64,000 nt of DNA from G963662605 sp963667005 (lineage in GTDB: Bacteria; Bacteroidota; Ignavibacteria; Ignavibacteriales; Ignavibacteriaceae), in the NCBI GenBank assembly GCA_963667005.1, contig OY762937.1:186001-250000 (forward strand), in the 5' to 3' direction. A program made the position numbers and the translations under genes. Below are positions 9,012-17,013 of this stretch, one piece after another. Within the stretch, counting starts at the first letter, position 1; the number at the start of each line of letters is the position of its first letter. The notes below the pieces were generated by a model. It did not search any database and had not been told where the DNA came from. It saw nothing but the letters and a program-made list of their open reading frames with translations.

Positions 9012-10883
9012 TTACTTCGTTACAAATACAATACCGGTGATTTGAGGATCCGCCACTCCAATTTTGGAGGCAATTTCCATCACATAAGAAACCTGACCCG
9101 ATAGATTCATCTTGTATAAATGATCTGAGCTGGTTCCCGAATTTGCAATCCATAAATTTGTTCCGTCATTTGTCATGCCGATAGGTAAGCTTACAGTTCC
9201 AACCATCGGCGCTGCTGCAATAATAGACCAGGTCTTCGAACTTATATTATACTTATACACGTTCTTAAGTGTACTTTCGGTAAGATATAAATCACCGTTC
9301 AACCAGGTAATACCGCGAGGATTTGAACCGGGGCAAATTATCGTATCTAGAATAGTATTCGTAGTGATATCAATTCTGATAATTTTTCCTAATGTTGTAC
9401 CACTTTCGCTAATCGCCTGCCACATAAATCCGTTCGCAAATGTTGCACTGCGCAGGGTACCGCTAGTTGTGACCGGAATCGGTGTAGTACCGGCTTCAAT
9501 TGTCGCGACTGTATCGGTCCCGCCCGGTAGATTGAGTTTATAAATATGTTTATCAGTGCCGGAGTTGGTAAGCCAGATGTTCGTTCCATCATAGCTAAGT
9601 CCTTGCAAGCTACTGGAAGATGCGATAGATTTCATACTCCAATATTTAACAATGGTACTGTCTTTCAGTCTTATTTGATAAATACGTGAAGTAGTATATT
9701 CGCCCATGAATATGTAATCATCCTGCGGCGTAGCGAGTACTTTAAATCCTTGAGTTGCAGTACCTGATAGTCCATTTAAATTTTTGATAGTGACATTCCT
9801 TGACCCCAGAGCAGCTGCAGAATCTATATGAATATATACATGGACCTGATTCGGATTTAGATAAATGGTTGTATCAACAGTAATATTCGCACCGAAATCA
9901 ACAGTAAGACCCGATTTGAAATTAGACCCTAAAATGTCAACCGCCATACTTACGCCTATTGCACCTTTTGCGGGATTAATCGTAGTAATTTCCGGAGGTC
10001 CGCCGCCGCGTAAATCGTAGTTTGCCCAAACAATAGATTGCGGATGCGAATACGGCAAATCATACCTTGAACTTACTTCCCCTTTATAATCGAGTTTATA
10101 AAGATGGTCGGCAGTATTACTGCTGTTAATCTCATAGAAGTATCCGCCATCGTACGAAAGTCCGGTCGCGTAATTGTAATCTGCGCCTCTTGGAGGAACC
10201 GGAGTTGAAAATACCGTATCTATAACAAATTTTTCCAGACTGTAGCAGTAGACTTTATCTTTGGTAACGTCCGTAAAATAAATACCTTTTTTAGGACCTC
10301 TGCCGTAAACATCCAACGGAGAATTGACGTAACAAAGACCGCGCGGTTCTGGTGTGGTAAGCGTGATCGTTTGAAGAATTGCGCCGATAGTTCCATCCAA
10401 TTTGTATAATGCCGGACCGAACGGATGAGGTTCTAATGTGCTGCCGCTATTCAAGGCCCATATGCTGCTTCCATCGTGAGCTATACCGCGGATAGTGCCC
10501 CATTTTGTCGGCGGAGCGTCAATCTTTTTTAGTACAACTAATGTATCACTGTCGGCAATAACTTTTACAATCATGTCTTCATCGCCGGAAAAAGCAAGCC
10601 ATAGATATTTTCCGTCAAAAGTTACTCCTTGTACGCTCTTATCCGAGGCCAGGCTGTCCAGCGACCAACGCTTTAATTCAGCGCCGTCGTAATTCAGCAT
10701 TAGCAACAAATTGGACTCTGACTCGGTTACATAAAAATAACCTTTCGCGGTAACATTTGCAGGATTGGTGATTCCGTCATTCATAAAGGGGTCGCACCCG
10801 CCTAATACAAATAACGAGATCGCTGAAAATATTACGAAGAAGAACCTGAATCGCACTCTTGGATTTTTCATATCGTTCTGCAT
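9012..10883 (-). CDS. Outer-surface lipoprotein with two beta-propeller-like halves and an IPT/TIG domain
   Basis: 623 residues. Signal peptide with lipobox FVLGGC followed by the short motif CDPFMNDGIT. An NHL/YncE-like propeller half covers roughly residues 50-300 (repeats such as GVTFDGKYLWLAFSG and GIAHDGSSIWALNSG). A central IPT/TIG Ig-like domain (TINPAKGAIGVSMAVDILGSNF) lies around 310-390, and a second propeller half (GLSYDGTNIWLTNSG, GMTNDGTNLWIANSG) runs to the end. It is paralogous to 18299-20182, which keeps CDPFxxDGIT and the same domain order. The two genes flanking it are 2 and 11 bp away. Each copy is followed by the paralogous porin, so the pair may work as a receptor/channel unit loosely analogous to SusD/SusC but unrelated in sequence; that role is inferred. 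ATG at 10871 is an alternative start. Confidence 0.8.
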   Translation of the reverse strand: MQNDMKNPRVRFRFFFVIFSAISLFVLGGCDPFMNDGITNPANVTAKGYFYVTESESNLLLMLNYDGAELKRWSLDSLASDKSVQGVTFDGKYLWLAFSGDEDMIVKVIADSDTLVVLKKIDAPPTKWGTIRGIAHDGSSIWALNSGSTLEPHPFGPALYKLDGTIGAILQTITLTTPEPRGLCYVNSPLDVYGRGPKKGIYFTDVTKDKVYCYSLEKFVIDTVFSTPVPPRGADYNYATGLSYDGGYFYEINSSNTADHLYKLDYKGEVSSRYDLPYSHPQSIVWANYDLRGGGPPEITTINPAKGAIGVSMAVDILGSNFKSGLTVDFGANITVDTTIYLNPNQVHVYIHIDSAAALGSRNVTIKNLNGLSGTATQGFKVLATPQDDYIFMGEYTTSRIYQIRLKDSTIVKYWSMKSIASSSSLQGLSYDGTNIWLTNSGTDKHIYKLNLPGGTDTVATIEAGTTPIPVTTSGTLRSATFANGFMWQAISESGTTLGKIIRIDITTNTILDTIICPGSNPRGITWLNGDLYLTESTLKNVYKYNISSKTWSIIAAAPMVGTVSLPIGMTNDGTNLWIANSGTSSDHLYKMNLSGQVSYVMEIASKIGVADPQITGIVFVTK

Positions 10884-10885
10884 TA

Positions 10886-12064
10886 TTATTTCAATAAAAT
10901 AAGTTTAGTATTGGTTATCGTATTATGGCTTCGCAGCGTACAGAAATATACACCCGAAGAAAGAGCTCCGGCATTAAATTGAAGCGAATGCGTACCGGCA
11001 GCCATGTAGCCTTTGAATAGTTCCTGAACTTTTCTTCCCATTATATCAGTAACAACAATTTCTGATTCGCCTGATTGGGCAAGCTGAACACGGATTGTTG
11101 TTGAAGGATTGAACGGATTAGGAAAAGCATTGATTATGTTGAATGAAGTTTTATGAAAAGATTCGTCCTGTACCCCTGTTGTTATACCAAACACGCTTAC
11201 AATCGCGTTAACACATCTTCGCAAGTTGGTCGTGTCGTACCGGAGCGGTTGATCATGTTCAATGTGCACAAATTTTTTACCGTTGCTGTTTGACCATTGC
11301 CCTTCGGTATTTGTCTGGGCTCCAAGTTTATTCAGTGCGCTATAAGTTGAGTAGCTGAATACACCGACATTAAAACCTTGTGCAGTATATTTATCCTTTA
11401 GCGTGTAATAGATAGTAGAAGGATAAAGCGTTCCACAACTGATGACTGCATCCGGATACCCGGTGTAGGTAGAGGAAGAGCCGTCAAAACCATGACACTG
11501 AATAGCAATTGCGTTTGCATTTGTTATGTGTGCTGTATAAAACATTGAGGCCGTCACATGAGCCATATCCGATGATGTATCGCTATTGGCATAACGATGC
11601 GTACCGGCAAGAATATACCATTTTGCCTTTGCGCCTAAAAATACTTTGATCCCCATGCTCCATGTGTATTTATCCCAGATTGGATGTGGAATTTCGATAG
11701 CAAGATCGTTTGTAGATTTAGGATTGAAAATAAATGTTCCCCAGCCATACTTCAAAGGCAGAGTTTCCTTGAGAAGGTACAGGGTATCTTTTGTCGGTTT
11801 ATTGTAAAACTTTGTTACGGTATAGCCGTATGGAGAAAGCAGGCTTGCGACATTCGAAAAAGTGCCTGAATTCATTTGAGAAAATACCGACGCAAAAACG
11901 TTCATTTGCGCCGTACTCGGAATGACAAAACTGTTTGTGCCGCTAAGCGGGATGGTACCGACAATATCGGTGACCGTAGACTCTATATCACCACTAACAA
12001 CTGTTTGTGAGTAAACAGAGGTATACAGAAAACACGAGAACAGTACCTTTAGCCAGAATTTCAT
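10886..12064 (-). CDS. Secreted FGase/M14-like hydrolase with type IX sorting tail
   Basis: About 392 residues from ATG at 12064: signal peptide (MKFWLKVLFSCFLYTSVYSQ), a catalytic-looking domain, and a sorting tail (NAFPNPFNPSTTIRV). The open frame reaches 12196, but a sigma-54 promoter at 12137-12152 predicts transcription from about 12126, inside that extension, so a downstream ATG must be used (12064 or 12088). The domain has PHP (H127) followed by D131, AGTHR (156-157), QCHGF (H191) and HIE (267-269). This order parallels PH.G, NR, DxHxH and QIE of N-formylglutamate amidohydrolases. The same set recurs in 32319-36815. It is possibly a gamma-glutamyl or acyl-amide hydrolase, for example on poly-gamma-glutamate; this is inference. 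First gene of the long operon. Confidence 0.7.
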   Translation of the reverse strand: MKFWLKVLFSCFLYTSVYSQTVVSGDIESTVTDIVGTIPLSGTNSFVIPSTAQMNVFASVFSQMNSGTFSNVASLLSPYGYTVTKFYNKPTKDTLYLLKETLPLKYGWGTFIFNPKSTNDLAIEIPHPIWDKYTWSMGIKVFLGAKAKWYILAGTHRYANSDTSSDMAHVTASMFYTAHITNANAIAIQCHGFDGSSSTYTGYPDAVISCGTLYPSTIYYTLKDKYTAQGFNVGVFSYSTYSALNKLGAQTNTEGQWSNSNGKKFVHIEHDQPLRYDTTNLRRCVNAIVSVFGITTGVQDESFHKTSFNIINAFPNPFNPSTTIRVQLAQSGESEIVVTDIMGRKVQELFKGYMAAGTHSLQFNAGALSSGVYFCTLRSHNTITNTKLILLK

Positions 12065-12136
12065 TATTGTTAACCGGACTTTCATTGAAAAACTCAGACC
12101 TAAAAATGCACTTAGAAATACGCACCCGATTTGTAT

Positions 12137-12152
12137 TGCAATTATGATACCA
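12137..12152 (-). promoter_or_regulatory. Sigma-54-type promoter for the 12-gene operon
   Basis: On the minus strand TGGTATCATAATTGCA has GG and GC separated by exactly 10 bases, as required at -24/-12, with a TTGCA -12 element. The predicted start is near 12126. It shares TTTTTTGGTATC and AATTGCA with the promoter at 16338-16353. A perfect inverted repeat lies about 104 bp upstream. Confidence 0.65.
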
Positions 12153-12221
12153 AAAAAGGTTGAGGGATTACCCCTTAATTTATCAAAAAACCTCATTTCA
12201 GAACGAATAAAGCATGATTTT

Positions 12222-12257
12222 TGGGCAAAATTTGCCCACGCCTAAAAATTTGTGGGC
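12222..12257. promoter_or_regulatory. Inverted-repeat activator site (perfect TGGGCAAA/TTTGCCCA)
   Basis: 12222-12238 reads TGGGCAAAATTTGCCCA, two perfect 8-bp arms around one base. A wider repeat GCCCAC (12234-12239) / GTGGGC (12252-12257) overlaps it. The centre is about 104 bp upstream of the predicted sigma-54 start, the usual range for an NtrC-type enhancer. It is one of at least six related repeats in the window. Confidence 0.6.
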
Positions 12258-12284
12258 TTAAATATGCAGTGATATATTTAAAAT

Positions 12285-12319
12285 AAAAAATGGCTGATCC
12301 CGGCGGGGGTCAGCCATTT
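12285..12319 (-). terminator. Rho-independent terminator after 12375-16127
   Basis: A 10-bp stem AAATGGCTGA (12288-12297) pairs with TCAGCCATTT (12310-12319) around a GC-rich 12-base loop. On the minus strand it is followed by TTTTTTATTTT. It separates the LamG/dockerin gene from the 12-gene operon. Confidence 0.85.
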
Positions 12320-12374
12320 CCCAAGGGTGTCAAAAACTGCCAAGACGACGACAAATTATTGACACAAGATATTC

Positions 12375-15300
12375 TTATTTCTTCAACAGTTTCAGAGATT
12401 CGTTAACATGAACACCTTGACGTGCGCTGCTTTTCGCGGCATATCTACCCGAAACAGGAAGCCTTACGCCGACATAGTTAAATGAATTCTGATCAACAAT
12501 TGAAAGATCAAGAGGATCTACATAGCCGTCTCCGTTCACGTCTGTAGATAAAGCCCGGCCCGAAACGTAATTAAATGAATCACCGTCTACCATCGAAAGA
12601 TCCAACGGGTCAACATAACCATCCTGATTACAATCGCCGCTGAACATGGCATATCTGCCTGCAGAGCCTACGGCAACTTCGTTGCTGCCGTAAGCTGCTG
12701 AAGCATCCGTGGTAAAATCGTAATTCGCAGTTGAGCCCTTCGTGTATGATACGGCCGACGCGCTCCATGTTTCGATGGAGTTTCTGTGCTTGATAACAAT
12801 GTAATAACTGCCGCTTTCAGCTGCCGACATTGAAGCACTTGCCTGGAAGGTAAGTGAATCCAAAATGACTGCTGCTGAATCAACGATAGCGTATGGAGAA
12901 GATGCACTTGCGAGCAATACGGTAATGGTATCAGAGGAGTTCAGATAATCACCTTCGTTATAGTATCCCTGCGGAATTACCTTTACGACAACGGTTCCAG
13001 CGCTGGAAAATGCACTTGCTTCGCCTGCGGTTATAACGCCGAACGAAGTAAGGTTTGTACCGATAATATGATTATTGGCTGCGTCAACCGCCCCGATATT
13101 TGTCCAGCTTGAACCATTATATAATCCGCCGTTAAGCAAGGCTTCTGTTCCTGCAATATCTGCGGTAACATAGGTCAACGTGTCGGTATGAACAGGATTC
13201 GTAATACCATTCGCTGTTAGTGTCCAGTATCTGTTAAGGTAATCTGTTGCGCTGGAATTATTTGAATATTTTGCATTTGCTACTGCAACACCGATGTATG
13301 CAGATGACAATGTTCCGCTGCTCAGCGTTACGTTAACCGGCGAATATTCATTTGTTCCTGTTTTGTCACCAACCGGGAAGGTGAACTGGAATGGAACTGC
13401 AGATACTGATTTTTTTACCTGTCCGCTTCCGGTAGTCACGATCATTGCTGAATCAGCAGGTGCTCCGGTGATAGTTGCTGTCGATCCGAGAATAAGGTCG
13501 TTATTGCCGATATCTAAAAGACCTTTTGAAAGAACAAGCGAACCGTTTACGGTTAAATTACCACCAGCGATTACAGCACCGCCGGCGGAGTTGTTAACAG
13601 TCATATTAACCAAAGTACGGCTTGGAGGTATTTCAACGCCGGTAGAAGGAACATTTGACGCATTACCGTAATACAAGGTTAATCCGCCGCTGCTCAGTTG
13701 AAAATCAGGTGCTACATCAAGAACACCGGCAGTATTAGAATTTGAGCCTGTGCTTCCGATAAGAATATACGAGGTAGTCGAACCACTGTTTCCGATAGTG
13801 AGTTTATTAGCATTATGAACAGGTCCAGAAAATGCATTAATTCTATTTACGTTTAGATTAGTTACGCTCGAATTAATGGTAACGCCAAGAGGATTGCTAA
13901 ATCCGATACCTGCGAGAGGATCAGCATATGTACCAACCGTACCGGTTCCCTGATACGTTTGTGCTACTATAGCATCGGAAAAATTAAAACGGCTGCTTGC
14001 GTTTGTAGCAAGTGAACCGACTATCGTTCCATTGTTTGTCACTGTCGAACCGCTGAACGTGACCGTATTATTGAAAACATCAAATGTTGAACCTGCTGCT
14101 ATGGTAAGAGAGTGTGATATGATAACATCATACTTTGCCTGACAGGTTTTGCCGTTATTTGTGCCGTCAACTACCAGATCATAAATAGGCACTGCTGAAG
14201 AACTGAGGCGGAAAGTTTGTCCTGCCGGAGTACTTGCATTTCCAAGTTGAACAGTACCACCGGTCACATTTGTCGTACCGCCGCTGAGTATGGTATAATC
14301 GGCAGAAGTACTTGTGTTCGGCTGCTGGATAACAATCGTTCCACCGCTCATGTTGAACGTTGAACCGGTGCTTCCGAAATAAAAACATCCGGTTGCTGTT
14401 GAACCAACTGTAGTAACGTTAACCGTACCGCCACTCTGCGTGTATGAACCTGAAGGTGAACTTGCTCTTGATAATCTACCTGCAATATTTAACGTACCAC
14501 CCTCGATAATAAATGTACCGGTAGTGTTACAGTTGATATTTTGGTCCGCACTGATTCCGGTAGTATAGGTTCCTGCGGTTAGACGGAATAAACCGTTAAA
14601 TGTAGAGTTACCTGAAGTTATTGTAATAGAGGCACCCGCGTTGTTTAACCAGAGTCCGGCAGTAACAGGAACAGATGTCCAGGTAGCCAAACTCAATGTT
14701 GAAGCGCTTGAGATTTTAAAAGTACCATTGCTGATAGTAAGCGTTCCATTAATCGAAATTACCGATGTTGCTTCAACGATATTACTCTGACTGCTGCCGC
14801 TGTTAATTGTTAAAGCGCTAAAGGCTGTAGATGAAGAACCGCCGATACTTTGCGAGGATGCGCCATTAAAAGTCACCAACCCACTGTTGTGTGTGAACAC
14901 ACCGTTATTTGTAAAATTTCCGGCAATGCTCATCGTTGCAGGTGCGGTAACGCCGGCGGTATTGCTGATAGTGAGATTTCCATAGTTTGCCGAAGCAATA
15001 TTTTGTGCGGATGATCCAGCATATTCAACTGTGCTTGCCGCATTACATGTGCCTATGGTAGGGATTGTGGTGTTTTGCAATTTTAATGTTGCGTTTGCAG
15101 AGACATCAATCGGGCCCGTATAAGAATACGTATTCCCGATAGTAAAATTGCAGGCATTTGTTCCGTCACCGAGTATAACATTTGAAGTACTTCCTGAAAC
15201 AGTCCAATTTGCTCCGATAGCAGGATTCGATTGATTTCGAATATTGAAAATCTGGGCGTCGGAGGTAAAATCTGCCGGAGCTGTGCCGGAACCATCAGTA

Positions 15301-16127
15301 TTTGTTCCCCAGGTGGAGAGCTGATCAAGATTACCGGTAGATTTTGAATAATAGTTTGTTGCTGAGAAGGCTGGAGTTACGTCTGCCCAGTTAGTACCTA
15401 AGCGCAATTCATCCAGTTCACAAAAAGGAGTTGCTGTTGTTGCATCCTGCCTGATAGTAATTCTTCCTAAGCCAGTTAAATCAGTCGCAGTATTTGTTGT
15501 TGTTAATGTGGGCGTTGGTACAGTTCCACTTCCGAAAGATGTTGCATCAGGATTGATCCATACATTAGATATATCGTTTGTGACACCCGACACTATTTCA
15601 TAATCCATTACAATCAGATAGGTAGATCCTACTGTCTTTGCTGACGACCAGACCACAGTTGTAGTGGTTCGAGAACTAAGACCAATGTCAAAAGAGGTGC
15701 CATCCACATCTTTCCTGAGCCACAAAAGAGTACCACTTGTAACACTCGATGCGCTCTGATAAAATGTGGCAATATAACCACCAGTTGTATTCATGGAGCC
15801 GAGGCTCGAAATTTTCAATAAGAAAGAGGCGTATATTTTACCTGAGTATGTTTGAGTGAAGGTAATTGCAGGATCTTTTCCTGCTCCATCAAAAGCTAAT
15901 TTTTTTCCCGTGGAAGCAGCAAAACCGGGATAACTTAAATTTCCAGCGGTAACAAGCAAAGAGTCACCCGTATTCAGGTTAACCCATTTTCCTTGTCCAC
16001 CGATACTTCCTGTGTTATAGTTAAAATGATCTGTATAAGGTACAGTCACGCTGTCTTGAGCGAATGAGGCAGAACTCATCAATGCCACAAAAAACAGGGC
16101 AAAGAATAATTGTCCCAATGTTTTCAT
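12375..16127 (-). CDS. Secreted LamG-like and beta-repeat protein with dockerin-like C-terminal cassette
   Basis: 1250 residues. Signal peptide (LFFALFFVALMSSASFAQ) and an N-terminal concanavalin/LamG-like domain (about 25-250, with YTDHFNYNTGSIGGQGKW, ITFTQTYSGKIYASFLLKIS and FCELDELRLG). A long beta-strand repeat array follows (about 255-1020). The C-terminal cassette runs from VKVIPQGYYNEGDYLNSSDT through VIKHRNSIETWSAS to two calcium-loop repeats (DCNQDGYVDPLDLS and DVNGDGYVDPLDLS), each followed by SFNYV. The same ~170-residue cassette ends 32319-36815 and 45733-50724. There is no NPFNPST tail. ATG at 16127 has GAGAGG upstream. It probably binds glycan or polymer at the surface. Transcribed from the sigma-54 promoter near 16345 and ended by the terminator at 12285-12319. 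Confidence 0.85.
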   Translation of the reverse strand: MKTLGQLFFALFFVALMSSASFAQDSVTVPYTDHFNYNTGSIGGQGKWVNLNTGDSLLVTAGNLSYPGFAASTGKKLAFDGAGKDPAITFTQTYSGKIYASFLLKISSLGSMNTTGGYIATFYQSASSVTSGTLLWLRKDVDGTSFDIGLSSRTTTTVVWSSAKTVGSTYLIVMDYEIVSGVTNDISNVWINPDATSFGSGTVPTPTLTTTNTATDLTGLGRITIRQDATTATPFCELDELRLGTNWADVTPAFSATNYYSKSTGNLDQLSTWGTNTDGSGTAPADFTSDAQIFNIRNQSNPAIGANWTVSGSTSNVILGDGTNACNFTIGNTYSYTGPIDVSANATLKLQNTTIPTIGTCNAASTVEYAGSSAQNIASANYGNLTISNTAGVTAPATMSIAGNFTNNGVFTHNSGLVTFNGASSQSIGGSSSTAFSALTINSGSSQSNIVEATSVISINGTLTISNGTFKISSASTLSLATWTSVPVTAGLWLNNAGASITITSGNSTFNGLFRLTAGTYTTGISADQNINCNTTGTFIIEGGTLNIAGRLSRASSPSGSYTQSGGTVNVTTVGSTATGCFYFGSTGSTFNMSGGTIVIQQPNTSTSADYTILSGGTTNVTGGTVQLGNASTPAGQTFRLSSSAVPIYDLVVDGTNNGKTCQAKYDVIISHSLTIAAGSTFDVFNNTVTFSGSTVTNNGTIVGSLATNASSRFNFSDAIVAQTYQGTGTVGTYADPLAGIGFSNPLGVTINSSVTNLNVNRINAFSGPVHNANKLTIGNSGSTTSYILIGSTGSNSNTAGVLDVAPDFQLSSGGLTLYYGNASNVPSTGVEIPPSRTLVNMTVNNSAGGAVIAGGNLTVNGSLVLSKGLLDIGNNDLILGSTATITGAPADSAMIVTTGSGQVKKSVSAVPFQFTFPVGDKTGTNEYSPVNVTLSSGTLSSAYIGVAVANAKYSNNSSATDYLNRYWTLTANGITNPVHTDTLTYVTADIAGTEALLNGGLYNGSSWTNIGAVDAANNHIIGTNLTSFGVITAGEASAFSSAGTVVVKVIPQGYYNEGDYLNSSDTITVLLASASSPYAIVDSAAVILDSLTFQASASMSAAESGSYYIVIKHRNSIETWSASAVSYTKGSTANYDFTTDASAAYGSNEVAVGSAGRYAMFSGDCNQDGYVDPLDLSMVDGDSFNYVSGRALSTDVNGDGYVDPLDLSIVDQNSFNYVGVRLPVSGRYAAKSSARQGVHVNESLKLLKK

Positions 16128-16209
16128 AAGAACCTCTCATTATGGATAAATTTTACAAACTATAAAACTTGTTACTATCAGTATATCCTGAACAATATCG
16201 CAACCAAGA

Positions 16210-16252
16210 GGTCATCAAGCATCCCGATGTAGCGGGGCGAATCGAGATGACC
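16210..16252. repeat. GTCATC-type palindromic intergenic repeat
   Basis: GGTCATC (16210-16216) is inverted as GATGACC (16246-16252). The interior is an imperfect GC-rich hairpin around ATCCCGATGTAGCGGGG. It lies in the leader between the promoter and the start codon of 12375-16127. A similar GTCATCCCGG element occurs at 50926-50958. Confidence 0.55.
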
Positions 16253-16337
16253 GGTAATATCCTAAGTTCATATCGCATGAAAGAAGTCCCCTTTTAATAA
16301 GGCCGGCAGGTTCTGCCAATCTTATTCAGTAAAGCCA

Positions 16338-16353
16338 TGCAATTCCGATACCA
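16338..16353 (-). promoter_or_regulatory. Sigma-54-type promoter for 12375-16127
   Basis: On the minus strand TGGTATCGGAATTGCA has GG-N10-GC spacing and TTGCA at -12. The predicted start is near 16327, leaving a leader of about 200 bases that contains a palindromic repeat. It is nearly identical to the promoter at 12137-12152. Confidence 0.65.
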
Positions 16354-16420
16354 AAAAATGTTTCGTTTTTAATCCCATTTCCACATTATCAAAACCACAT
16401 GGGAGATTATTTCGCAATTT

Positions 16421-16437
16421 TGGGTGTTTTTTGCCCA
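16421..16437. promoter_or_regulatory. Inverted-repeat activator site (TGGGTGTTTTTTGCCCA)
   Basis: Imperfect 17-bp repeat of the same family as 12222-12238. It is centred about 102 bp upstream of the predicted start of the 12375-16127 transcript. On the minus strand it reads TGGGCAAAAAACACCCA, matching the element at 39601-39617 at most positions. Confidence 0.5.
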
Positions 16438-16438
16438 T

Positions 16439-16467
16439 GCCGACTGTAATTTTTAGCTACAGTCGGC
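16439..16467 (-). terminator. Strong hairpin after 16525-17001 (possible terminator)
   Basis: A perfect 10-bp stem GCCGACTGTA (16439-16448) / TACAGTCGGC (16458-16467) with a 9-base loop. It lies 58 bp past the end of the second porin operon. No T-tract follows on the minus strand, so termination may need help, or the hairpin may protect the RNA end. Confidence 0.5.
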
Positions 16468-16524
16468 AAAAATTTGCAAAATGAACTCTCCTGAAACAGA
16501 GTTAAGCCGGAGGGAATTAGATTG

Positions 16525-17001
16525 CTATAACTCTTTATCTTTGTCGTTAAATTCTTTGTTACTTTTGCCATCACCGGTTGAATCCGGTGCAGCCGTTTCG
16601 GTTTTCACACCGGATGATTTCGCTTTCCGGTGCGTCCCCCAGTTGTCGAATTTTTCTATGCGCCATTTTTCATACGGCACATACATATCATTGTCGTCAT
16701 CTTCATCAATGGCGGTTCCGGCATTCTTCGCCTTCGGGGTTTGCGAAACAGATTTGGATTTTTTCTTGGGTTTGGTAATAATAACTTCCGGCTGATCTTT
16801 TTCTTCATTAGCGGAATCGGTTATGATAGTATCAGCACAAGTAATTGTTTGTCCGGAATGATTAACTGCGGATAGATTCTTTGCATGCACCGGAGTTCCC
16901 GTGCCAACAATCAAAGAAAGAATAAAACAAATCGCCGTTAACAATAGGAATCTATTATTGCCGCGCGTTGTGTTTTTCATTGTCGCCTGATATTGCTGCA
17001 T
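16525..17001 (-). CDS. Small exported charged protein of unknown function
   Basis: About 158 residues. A hydrophobic signal (FLLLTAICFILSLIVGTGTPVHA) is followed by a low-complexity mature part rich in Lys, Asp, Glu and Ser (KPKKKSKSVSQTPKAK, DEDDDNDMYV). One more ordered patch, YVPYEKWRIEKFDNWGTHRK, lies near residue 110. The third in-frame ATG (17001) sits nine bases after AAGGA; the first (17007) is too close to it. It begins 12 bp downstream of the second porin gene, so it is probably the last gene of that operon. I recognise no family. It may be a small partner of the porin or lipoprotein, and the first operon lacks an obvious counterpart. Confidence 0.6.
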   Translation of the reverse strand: MQQYQATMKNTTRGNNRFLLLTAICFILSLIVGTGTPVHAKNLSAVNHSGQTITCADTIITDSANEEKDQPEVIITKPKKKSKSVSQTPKAKNAGTAIDEDDDNDMYVPYEKWRIEKFDNWGTHRKAKSSGVKTETAAPDSTGDGKSNKEFNDKDKEL

Positions 17002-17013
17002 AATCATTCTTCC

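Noticed and set aside
12065..12196. N-terminal extension of the first operon gene
   Set aside because: It lies across a sigma-54 promoter and shows no signal or domain; the ATG at 12064 starts a proper signal peptide.
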